Made by a program: the position numbers and the translations under genes. 6,838 bases of DNA from Bacillota bacterium (GTDB lineage: Bacteria; Bacillota; Dethiobacteria; DTU022; JAAZDR01), in contig JAAZDR010000261.1 in the NCBI GenBank assembly GCA_012512705.1, positions 1-6,838 of the forward strand, given 5' to 3'. This document shows positions 1 to 4,908 of this stretch, piece after piece (the first letter of the stretch is position 1; the number at the start of each line of letters is the position of its first letter). The notes below the pieces were generated by a model. The model did not search any database. It worked only from the letters and a program-made list of their open reading frames with translations, and was not told the origin of the DNA.

Positions 1-620
1 ATAGGTTCTGTCAAATTCACCGTGGGCGCACGTATCAATGAAAAGCCGCGTCGGATCTATTTCCTTTGTTATTTTCGCAATATGCTCTCCCGGAGTATGC
101 TGAAAATCTTGTTCTTCTTGATACCGGAGCAGTAAAAATGATGTCTCCGTTTATCCCTTTGTTTAGCTTGCGGCAACTAAATGGTTTTCAAAACGCCAGG
201 TATGTGGATCCATATGCAGGCGGCAACGGGAATTCAGTGCGCTTCACTGCTATTGTTGATCATCACCCAACTATGCAGGTTCGCGCGGTAGAGAACCTTT
301 TTTGTGCTGGGGAAAAAGTCGGCATGATGGTTGGCCACACAGAAGCAATGCTTACCGGAACTCTTGCTGGTTACAATGCAGCTCTCTTTGCAGAGGGAAA
401 GGAGGGACTTGTTTTACCGCAAACAACAGCTTGTGGTGCTTTTATCGCTTTCTGTGAAAGGGAGCTTTCGCGCACAGAGGGAAGAAATTTTCGTTATACC
501 TTTTCAGGCGCTATTTTTTGGGACTATATGTTAAACAATGGCCTATATTCTACAAACCGTCGGCAAATAAGCGAAAGAATAGCTGCCGCCGGCCTTAGCG
601 GAATATTTAGTGCGGTCTAA
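1..620 (+). CDS. FAD-dependent oxidoreductase, GidA-like, C-terminal part (5' partial, probable frameshift)
   Basis: This is the 3' end of a probable flavoprotein of the GidA/TrmFO-like group. Its exact substrate is unknown. The frame ending at TAA 618-620 is open back to base 42, where it meets a TGA at 39-41. The clearest signature is ENLFCAGEKVG (from about base 291) followed by GHTEAM and GTLAGYNAA, the pattern of the FAD-contacting C-terminal segment in this fold. The N-terminal Rossmann dinucleotide site would lie upstream of the window. A TTG at 66 could serve as a start but has no Shine-Dalgarno, and the product would lack its cofactor-binding half. Frame 1 over bases 1-65 gives a plausible protein (VKFTVGARINEKPRRIYFL) that seems to continue into the main frame around 60-66. 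A one-base shift is therefore likely, by mutation or sequencing error. Family assignment is from motif memory and is moderate. Confidence 0.62.
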
Positions 621-692
621 CTCACTTACTACGCACCCCTTCCCCTCTTTAGACATACAGTAAAGAAGGACTTTTATCGGAGGGGAACAAAA

Positions 693-1067
693 GTGGGCTG
701 TATGCTGTTCATTCATCATCCTTTCTGCTGTATCGGTGCGGAGGATAAAAATTGCTCTCCGGACAATTTAAATTTTATTATACATAAAGATGGAAGCGTG
801 ACTTGCCTGGACAGGGTTGATGGAAGTTGGAATTTTAGACCACAACGGATCCATATTTACCTTAGGGGCGGACAAAAGTATCAAGTTACTAATCATGGGA
901 GACACTTTAATTTTAGCGAATCGCCGCAATTTTTAGCGCTTACGGCCCTTGTTTTTAGCCTTGCTAAGCGTTACGGAATAAAATTTGAACAAATAACACC
1001 CCATGATCCGGCCTTCCAGTTTCCTTGGGAGGAGATGGAGTGGCGGCTCTTTGGCAAACTAAATTAA
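693..1067 (+). CDS. Small putative amidase_2/PGRP-like protein, possibly degenerate
   Basis: This 124-residue protein has no signal peptide or membrane segment. The GTG start is chosen because GGAGGGG (679-685) sits 7 bases upstream; ATG 702 is a possible alternative. The order of motifs resembles a short N-acetylmuramoyl-L-alanine amidase (amidase_2) domain. IHH at residues 7-9 would hold the first zinc ligand, and LNFIIHKDGSV at 26-36 matches the 'YHFvIdrDG' strand. IHIYLRG at 53-59 matches 'IgI.l.Gnf', SPQFLALTALVFSLAKRYGI at 77-96 matches the Q..AL helix, and PHDPAFQFPWEEM at 103-115 matches the terminal 'GH...DPGp.FPW' segment. It is short for the family (about 140-150 residues). The loop after His104 that usually carries the catalytic Lys and third zinc ligand is missing, so it may bind rather than cut muropeptides. 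Five Cys lie in the first 38 residues. It sits between an oxidoreductase and a pseudouridine synthase gene, and neither hints at its role. Gene call firm, family tentative. Confidence 0.75.
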   Translation: MGCMLFIHHPFCCIGAEDKNCSPDNLNFIIHKDGSVTCLDRVDGSWNFRPQRIHIYLRGGQKYQVTNHGRHFNFSESPQFLALTALVFSLAKRYGIKFEQITPHDPAFQFPWEEMEWRLFGKLN

Positions 1068-1098
1068 GAAAATAAACAGGATAAAGGAAAGGAAGATA

Positions 1099-1818
1099 AT
1101 GCGCCTCCAGAAGTTTTTAGCTCGTGCCGGGATTGCCTCCCGGCGTTCTTGCGAGGAGTTTATCAAGCAAGGAAGGGTCAAGGTGAATGGGAAGATAGTA
1201 ACTGAAATGGGTTTTATTATCCACCCGGAAGAAGACAAGATTTGTTTCGACGACAAGCCCGTTCGTCTACCCAAGCAAAATTATTATCTTTTGTTGTACA
1301 AGCCTGCCGGCTATCTTACAACGGCAAAGGATACTTATGGCCGTCCTACTGTGCTCGATCTGGTGAAGGATATACCTCGGCGGCTATTTCCTGTAGGAAG
1401 GCTTGATCAGGATACTGAAGGGGTGCTTCTACTCACAGATGATGGGGAGTTAGCTCACAGGCTGATGCATCCGCGCTTTGAAGTTAAGAAAACGTATAAG
1501 GCGTTGGTTAAAGGGATTCCGGAAAAGAATGAGCTGCTAAGACTGGCTAAAGGGGTCGAATTGCCAGATGGGAACACCTCTCCGGCAGAGGTGAAACTTC
1601 TAACGGCAAAGAATGATAGAGCAGTAATTCTTATTGCCGTACATGAGGGGCGCAAGCATCAGGTGAAAAGAATGTTCGCTGCTATCAATTATCCGGTGAT
1701 CAAGCTAAAAAGAATTCGCTTTGCTTTTTTAGGACTAAAAGGGTTAGAGCCAGGAAGTTATCGAAAGCTGAATAGGAGAGAAATTCAAAAGCTGCGTCGT
1801 CTAGTTGGTTTATCTTAA
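1099..1818 (+). CDS. rluB: 23S rRNA pseudouridine synthase, RsuA/RluB family
   Basis: This 239-residue enzyme isomerises a specific uridine to pseudouridine in rRNA in the cytoplasm; RluB-type members modify 23S rRNA. An N-terminal S4 RNA-binding domain (about residues 1-50) starts RLQKFLARAGIASRR and contains GRVKVNG at 25-31. The catalytic domain follows, with YKPAGYLTT at 67-75 and the hallmark GRLDQDTEG at 100-108, where Asp103 is the catalytic aspartate. HEGRKHQVKRM near residue 184 is the RNA-binding and active-site motif of the family. Length matches the family. The start is ATG 1099 behind a purine run (AAGGAAAGGAAG). The gap to the upstream gene is only 31 bases, so the two are probably co-transcribed. 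Family certainty is high. RluB rather than RsuA or RluE/F is the usual Firmicute assignment but is not proven by sequence alone. Confidence 0.95.
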   Translation: MRLQKFLARAGIASRRSCEEFIKQGRVKVNGKIVTEMGFIIHPEEDKICFDDKPVRLPKQNYYLLLYKPAGYLTTAKDTYGRPTVLDLVKDIPRRLFPVGRLDQDTEGVLLLTDDGELAHRLMHPRFEVKKTYKALVKGIPEKNELLRLAKGVELPDGNTSPAEVKLLTAKNDRAVILIAVHEGRKHQVKRMFAAINYPVIKLKRIRFAFLGLKGLEPGSYRKLNRREIQKLRRLVGLS

Positions 1819-1835
1819 AATTTAACGATATTTGG

Positions 1836-1863
1836 GGAGGAATTTAAGACAGCACAGGCGAAT
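1836..1863 (+). promoter_or_regulatory. Candidate sigma-H promoter
   Basis: GGAGGAATT (1836-1844) fits the sigma-H -35 consensus RnAGGAwWW at every position. After a 12-base spacer, GGCGAAT (1857-1863) fits the -10 consensus RnnGAAT fully. Transcription would begin near base 1870, giving a leader of about 57 bases before the ATG at 1927. The site lies in the 108-base gap after the pseudouridine synthase gene. In Bacillus, sigma-H drives transition-phase and early sporulation genes; its use here is inferred. The purine-rich -35 could be mistaken for a ribosome binding site, but no start codon in a convincing frame follows it. Confidence 0.55.
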
Positions 1864-1926
1864 TATCTATGTTAAACTAAGAGGAAATAATTACATAATA
1901 TATAAATTATTTGGGGGAATCAAACT

Positions 1927-2436
1927 ATGCTTAAGCATGAATTCGGCTCAGCTATGGAAGAAGAGACACAGGAAGAAATCCAGAATGAACAGGAAACCGG
2001 AGACGGAAAGATACGTTTTAAGATACGTTACGACTATAAAGGTCGTCCCAAACCGGCCCGTTTCTTTTTCGGTGGTCGTGACACAGAAGAGATGGCAGAA
2101 GAATTGAGGGAGAAGAACGTAGCTTTATGGCGTAATGTTCCTGTCCAAGGAGCGCAGATAGAAAAAGTGGATTTAATGGAAATTTATACAATTTTTGAAG
2201 AAGAAGAAGAAGAAGAGATCGCCTATGCACCCATAGAGTTACAAGTTGCTGTTGATTCCCTAGACGATATTGTCCGTTTTGTAGCCCGCAGTGAATTTCG
2301 TCGTTTAGAAGTTGTTGAACCTGAAAATATCACTTTGAGTAAAAAAGAAGTTGAACGTCTTTTGTATAAAATAAATGAGACCTTTGAAGAACATGAACGC
2401 TGGCGCAAGAGGGGACGTAATGGAGACAATATATAG
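1927..2436 (+). CDS. Acidic cytoplasmic protein of unknown function
   Basis: I do not recognise this 169-residue protein. The start is ATG 1927 behind GGGGGAA (1913-1919), 7 bases away; no signal peptide or membrane segment is seen. The first 25 residues are very acidic (EEETQEE, NEQETGD). A basic, beta-rich stretch follows at 28-48 (KIRFKIRYDYKGRPKPARFFF) with a GG turn, then a helix with alternating E and K/R (DTEEMAEELREK), a run of seven Glu at 91-97, and a helical C-terminus ending in WRKRGRNGDNI. The KIRYDYKGRPKPARFFFGG segment looks like the most structured part. Its own promoter candidate (1836-1863) and the terminator at 2444-2469 make it a likely single-gene unit. If the sigma-H site is real, expression would rise at the end of growth. 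No function can be assigned. Confidence 0.85.
   Translation: MLKHEFGSAMEEETQEEIQNEQETGDGKIRFKIRYDYKGRPKPARFFFGGRDTEEMAEELREKNVALWRNVPVQGAQIEKVDLMEIYTIFEEEEEEEIAYAPIELQVAVDSLDDIVRFVARSEFRRLEVVEPENITLSKKEVERLLYKINETFEEHERWRKRGRNGDNI
2197..2217 (+). repeat. GAA trinucleotide repeat encoding a poly-Glu run
   Basis: Six GAA codons followed by GAG encode Glu 91-97 of the unknown acidic protein. The repeat is in frame, so slippage by whole units would only change the length of the acidic run. Confidence 0.8.
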
Positions 2437-2443
2437 CAATTAA

Positions 2444-2469
2444 ACAGCCGAAAAGCTGTATTTTTTTTT
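2444..2469 (+). terminator. Rho-independent terminator
   Basis: ACAGC (2444-2448) pairs with GCTGT (2455-2459) around a six-base loop, followed after one A by nine T residues (2461-2469). The stem is only 5 bp, but the uninterrupted T-tract directly after it is typical. It begins 7 bases after the stop codon of the unknown acidic protein and separates it from the membrane protein gene. Confidence 0.75.
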
Positions 2470-2506
2470 CTTGAAGGCATAAAAATATTATAGAGAAATG
2501 CCAAAC

Positions 2507-2511
2507 AGGAG
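2507..2511 (+). promoter_or_regulatory. Shine-Dalgarno deciding the membrane protein start
   Basis: AGGAG lies 10 bases before GTG 2522. It also lies downstream of the alternative ATG at 2498, which has no good ribosome binding site of its own. The GTG is therefore the preferred start. ATG 2518 is in another frame. Confidence 0.55.
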
Positions 2512-2521
2512 TGGGTTATGC

Positions 2522-3037
2522 GTGGCGGATTTTGGCAAATGGTTTTCTAGTTTTACTGAAAAGATGGAACAATTTTTATTTTATCTTGCCCTTTTTTTTA
2601 TATTCCTGCTCCTTGCCAGCCAAGCACTGATGACAAATGATACTATCCGTTACTATCTCAGCCGGATAGAGCAGCTTGAAGGGGTTCCTCTTTTTGCAGC
2701 AGTCGAAGATGGGGAGGATGAGCATGAGACTGAGGGCGCTGCTCCGGTTACAAGTATGAAAAAGGAATATAGTCTGGGTTTAAAAATTGTCAAAATGGTT
2801 GAAGGGGCCGAGCTATACGTTATGCTTAACGGGAAAAGCAATACTGCCTTATCGGAAGAGAATACGGTTATTAAGGTTGAGCCAGGGGATTTAATTGAGA
2901 TAAGTGGAAATGTTCCCGGTGCGATACCGGTAGAGGTAATAGTAACAGAGGTGCAAGGGCTGGCCAATCCTCAGCCGGGGGAAAAGATTTATACTTTTGG
3001 TGAACGTGATCTTGTAGGCTGGGCCATACCAGAATAG
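2522..3037 (+). CDS. Single-pass membrane protein of unknown function
   Basis: I do not recognise a named family. From GTG 2522 the product is 171 residues; a longer form from ATG 2498 would be 179 but lacks a ribosome binding site. A short amphipathic N-terminus (DFGKWFSSFTEKMEQ) precedes one strong hydrophobic segment at about 18-36 (FLFYLALFFIFLLLASQAL) with no lipobox or clear signal peptidase site. It is therefore probably an N-terminal anchor with the rest outside the membrane. A short helical region (YYLSRIEQLEGVPL) and an acidic, probably flexible stretch (EDGEDEHETEGA) lead to a compact beta-rich C-terminal domain of about 100 residues (SLGLKIVKMVEGAELYVMLNG, then IKVEPGDLIEISGNVPG). 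It lies between a terminator and the aroH promoter, so it looks like a monocistronic gene, although I found no convincing promoter in the roughly 50 bases before it. Confidence 0.82.
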   Translation: MADFGKWFSSFTEKMEQFLFYLALFFIFLLLASQALMTNDTIRYYLSRIEQLEGVPLFAAVEDGEDEHETEGAAPVTSMKKEYSLGLKIVKMVEGAELYVMLNGKSNTALSEENTVIKVEPGDLIEISGNVPGAIPVEVIVTEVQGLANPQPGEKIYTFGERDLVGWAIPE

Positions 3038-3047
3038 TTTTTTCCTC

Positions 3048-3076
3048 TTGTCAAACACATTGTTTTATTATATAGT
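3048..3076 (+). promoter_or_regulatory. Sigma-A promoter for aroH
   Basis: TTGTCA (3048-3053, 5 of 6 to TTGACA) and TATAGT (3071-3076, 5 of 6 to TATAAT) are separated by exactly 17 bases, the optimal vegetative spacing. Transcription would start near 3083, about 30 bases before the aroH ATG. No leader hairpin, T-box or attenuator fits in so short a leader. Confidence 0.75.
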
Positions 3077-3112
3077 ATTTCAAGAAACTATTTCAGTTTT
3101 AGGTGGATTTAA

Positions 3113-3478
3113 ATGTCTAACTGTGTTCGAGGTATACGCGGAGCAATTAATGTAGATAAAAACAGCACAGAGGATATTTTGTCGGCGACCCGTGAGCTTC
3201 TACAAAGGATCGTAGAGGAAAATGAGATTAAAAAGGAAGATATTGCCGCTGTATTTTTTTCTACCACTTCAGACCTTAATGCTGCGTTTCCAGCCCAGGC
3301 TGCACGCCAATTAGGTTGGCACGATGTGCCATTGTTTTGCAGCCAAGAGATCGATGTTCCAAACTCTCTTCCCCTTTGTATTCGCATTTTGATGCTGGTA
3401 AATACTGTTAAAAAACAGTCTGAGATCATACATATTTACCTTCGGGGAGCATCCAAATTAAGACCGGATTTAAGTTGA
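3113..3478 (+). CDS. aroH: Chorismate mutase, monofunctional AroH type
   Basis: AroH converts chorismate to prephenate, the first committed step to phenylalanine and tyrosine, in the cytoplasm. Members form trimers with active sites between subunits. The 121 residues align along their length with Bacillus subtilis AroH (127 residues). The start VRGIRGA puts Arg9 at the position of the catalytic Arg7. TSDLNAAFPAQAARQLGW is the conserved central segment. FCSQEIDV supplies Cys76 and Glu79 (C75 and E78), CIR supplies Arg91 (R90), and Tyr109 and Arg117 in HIYLRGASKLRPDLS match Y108 and R116. All key residues are present and the C-terminal tail is slightly short. Start ATG 3113 follows AGGTGG (3101-3106). 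The gene has its own promoter and terminator and is not next to other aromatic-pathway genes in this window. No regulatory ACT domain is present. Confidence 0.96.
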   Translation: MSNCVRGIRGAINVDKNSTEDILSATRELLQRIVEENEIKKEDIAAVFFSTTSDLNAAFPAQAARQLGWHDVPLFCSQEIDVPNSLPLCIRILMLVNTVKKQSEIIHIYLRGASKLRPDLS

Positions 3479-3501
3479 ACAACACCAATGGTGTTGTTTT
3501 T
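3478..3501 (+). terminator. Rho-independent terminator after aroH
   Basis: AACAACACC (3478-3486) is perfectly complementary to GGTGTTGTT (3490-3498), a 9-bp stem with a three-base loop. T residues at 3497-3501 follow. The stem begins on the last base of the aroH stop codon. It should separate aroH transcription from cmk. Confidence 0.8.
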
Positions 3502-3522
3502 ATTGATAATTTTTACAAGTAA

Positions 3523-3549
3523 AGAGGACTTTTTAAATTTACCGCGAAA
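3523..3549 (+). promoter_or_regulatory. Possible sigma-H-like promoter for the cmk operon
   Basis: AGAGGACTT (3523-3531) matches the sigma-H -35 consensus except for one C. After 11 bases, CGCGAAA (3543-3549) partly matches RnnGAAT. An overlapping weak sigma-A-like pair is TTTACA (3512-3517) and TAAATT (3534-3539) with 16-base spacing. A promoter is expected between the aroH terminator and cmk, but neither match is strong enough to settle which is used. Confidence 0.3.
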
Positions 3550-3566
3550 ATACTACTAGTTAGTTC

Positions 3567-3575
3567 AGAGGAGGG
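3567..3575 (+). promoter_or_regulatory. Shine-Dalgarno for cmk deciding an ATT start
   Basis: AGAGGAGGG contains a full GGAGG core (3570-3574) with 8 bases to ATT 3583. An in-frame TAG at 3577-3579 rules out any start further upstream. The next standard start codon, GTG 3640, is 65 bases past the GGAGG core. Confidence 0.75.
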
Positions 3576-3582
3576 TTAGACC

Positions 3583-4275
3583 ATTAAAGTAGCTATTGAC
3601 GGGCCCGCAGGAGCTGGCAAAAGCAGCGTTGCCTCTGCTGTGGCCAAGCGGTTAGGTTTTTACTACTTGGATACGGGAGCTATCTATCGTACTCTTACAC
3701 TTAAAGTTTTAAAAGAAAAAATTGATCCGCATAATGAAGATCTCATTGCTCGACTAGCGAAAGAGCTGAATATCTCCATCAAGGAAGATAAAGAGGGGAA
3801 GCGTATTTTTTTAGATGGAGAAGATGTAACAGATGACATCCGTACTCCGCTGGTCAATAAGTATGTTTCCATTATTTCTAAACATCCACGTGCGAGAAGA
3901 GAAATGGTGGCTTTGCAGCGCCAGATAGCCTCCCGCCCGCATAAGATAATCATGGATGGGCGTGATATTGGCACTGTAGTTATGCCTGATGCTGATTTTA
4001 AGTTTTATCTTGATGCTTCAGTAAAAGAGCGCGCGCGGCGCAGATTGTTAGAAATTAAGCAAAAAGATATTGACGTAACTCTAGAGGAGATTGAAAGAGA
4101 AATTGAAAATCGCGATTTTATCGATTCTCACCGGGAAGATTCCCCTTTGGTAGTTCCCCCCGATGCCCGTTACATTGATACAACAAACCTTTCATTTAAT
4201 GAAGTAGTGGACATGCTCTGTCGTATCATTACTTCTGGTAACAAGAAAGGCGGAGACACAGCTGATGTTTTATAA
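3583..4275 (+). CDS. cmk: Cytidylate (CMP/dCMP) kinase with apparent ATT start
   Basis: Cmk transfers phosphate from ATP to CMP or dCMP, making CDP/dCDP for CTP and DNA synthesis in the cytoplasm. Starting at ATT 3583 the product is 230 residues, normal for bacterial Cmk, and begins (M)KVAIDGPAGAGKSS with the P-loop GPAGAGKS at 7-14. DTGAIYR (30-36) is the CMP-site strand-helix, GRDIGTVV (126-133) contacts the nucleotide, and RDFIDSHREDSPL from Arg177 is the lid region with its Arg and Asp residues. No ATG, GTG or TTG in frame precedes the P-loop. The first standard codon, GTG 3640, would remove it and give an inactive 211-residue protein. A strong Shine-Dalgarno sits 8 bases before the ATT. 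The stop lies 11 bases inside plsC, suggesting translational coupling. The family is certain; the start could instead be ATG with a sequence error. Confidence 0.95.
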   Translation: MKVAIDGPAGAGKSSVASAVAKRLGFYYLDTGAIYRTLTLKVLKEKIDPHNEDLIARLAKELNISIKEDKEGKRIFLDGEDVTDDIRTPLVNKYVSIISKHPRARREMVALQRQIASRPHKIIMDGRDIGTVVMPDADFKFYLDASVKERARRRLLEIKQKDIDVTLEEIEREIENRDFIDSHREDSPLVVPPDARYIDTTNLSFNEVVDMLCRIITSGNKKGGDTADVL

Positions 4276-4849
4276 ATTTGCACGTAGTCTTTTTAAACTC
4301 TTTTTTTTAATTTTTTTTAGATTAAAAGTATCAGGCAAGGAAAAGATACCTGCGAAAGGGCCCTTAATAGTCTGTTCCAATCACTTCAGCTGGCTGGACC
4401 CCCCCTTGGTAGCCTGTACAATCGATGATAGGCAGCTCTTTTTTATGGCTAAAGCAGAGCTTTTTAAGATATTTATCCTCAGTTTTATAATTCGCAAATT
4501 AGGGGCTTTCCCCGTAAAGCGAGATACAGCCGATCGACGGGCGATAAAACATGCCTTTAAACTTTTGGAAGAAGGCAAATCCTTGGGATTGTTTCCGGAA
4601 GGAACGCGTAGTAAAACTGGAGAGACACAAACCCCTTTCAATGGGGTAGCTTTCTTGGCGATAAAGAGTGGAGCTCCTGTACTGCCAGTGGGTATTAAAG
4701 GGCCTTACAAATTTAGAAAACCAGTGGAAGTAAATATCGGTGAACCTCTCAGGTTTACAGAAGAAAACTGTCGTTCCCGGGGCAGAAAATTAACTGATAT
4801 AAGTGAGAATATAATGCAGGAAATTAAACAGCTGACAAAGGATTGCTGA
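4265..4849 (+). CDS. plsC: 1-acylglycerol-3-phosphate O-acyltransferase (PlsC family)
   Basis: PlsC acylates lysophosphatidic acid at the sn-2 position to make phosphatidic acid, the precursor of membrane phospholipids, at the inner face of the membrane. The 194-residue product carries the four family blocks in order. NHFSWLD holds the catalytic HX4D (His40, Asp45). GAFPVKRD at 80-87 is block II. FPEGTRS at 110-116 is the phosphate-binding block III, and APVLPVGI at 137-144 is block IV. The hydrophobic N-terminus (LFKLFFLIFFRL) is likely to associate with the membrane. ATG 4265 overlaps the end of cmk by 11 bases and is preceded by AGGCGGAG. The ispH-S1 gene follows after 59 bases with no terminator. 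Its position between cmk and ispH-rpsA fits the gene order I associate with Clostridia. Confidence 0.94.
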   Translation: MFYKFARSLFKLFFLIFFRLKVSGKEKIPAKGPLIVCSNHFSWLDPPLVACTIDDRQLFFMAKAELFKIFILSFIIRKLGAFPVKRDTADRRAIKHAFKLLEEGKSLGLFPEGTRSKTGETQTPFNGVAFLAIKSGAPVLPVGIKGPYKFRKPVEVNIGEPLRFTEENCRSRGRKLTDISENIMQEIKQLTKDC

Positions 4850-4908
4850 TAAAATCATGAGTTTTGTTTATCCTAATAATATTAAACACGGTTTTTGAGG
4901 GGTACGAA

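Noticed and set aside
659..676. AGTAAAGAAGGACTTTTA resembles AGTAAAGAGGACTTTTTA at 3518-3535, both upstream of genes.
   Set aside because: At 3518 it may be part of a sigma-H-like promoter, but at 659 no matching -10 lies at the right spacing. Two short purine-rich matches do not make a repeat family.
650..677. Possible sigma-A promoter before the amidase-like gene: TAGACA (650-655) and TTTTAT (672-677).
   Set aside because: The -10 match is only 4 of 6 with 16-base spacing, and it overlaps the approach to the Shine-Dalgarno. Too weak to annotate.
849..869. The amidase-like protein and AroH share IHIYLRG, encoded by similar DNA at 849-869 and 3428-3448 (18 of 21 bases).
   Set aside because: In AroH the segment is part of the family fold with its catalytic Tyr, and in the other protein it fits an amidase_2 strand. 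There is no similarity on either side, so chance is the simplest explanation.
1880..1907. A second AGAGGAAAT, matching the sigma-H -35 motif, followed by AT-rich sequence.
   Set aside because: The -10 position lacks the GAAT core at both 11- and 12-base spacing; the perfect match at 1836-1863 is preferred.
1832..2107. Open frame of 91 codons overlapping the start of the acidic protein.
   Set aside because: It shares most of its length out of frame with the better gene at 1927, has no Shine-Dalgarno for its start and a composition unlike a real protein.
2473..2498. Sigma-H-like pair GAAGGCATA (2473-2481) and AGAGAAA (2492-2498) before the membrane protein.
   Set aside because: There is one mismatch in each half, the spacer is only 10 bases, and the start would fall almost on the ribosome binding site.
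3019..3043. CTGG...CCAG hairpin followed by six T at the end of the membrane protein gene.
   Set aside because: The stem is only 4 bp, lies inside the coding end and is five bases from the T-tract. It may slow polymerase but is not a convincing terminator.
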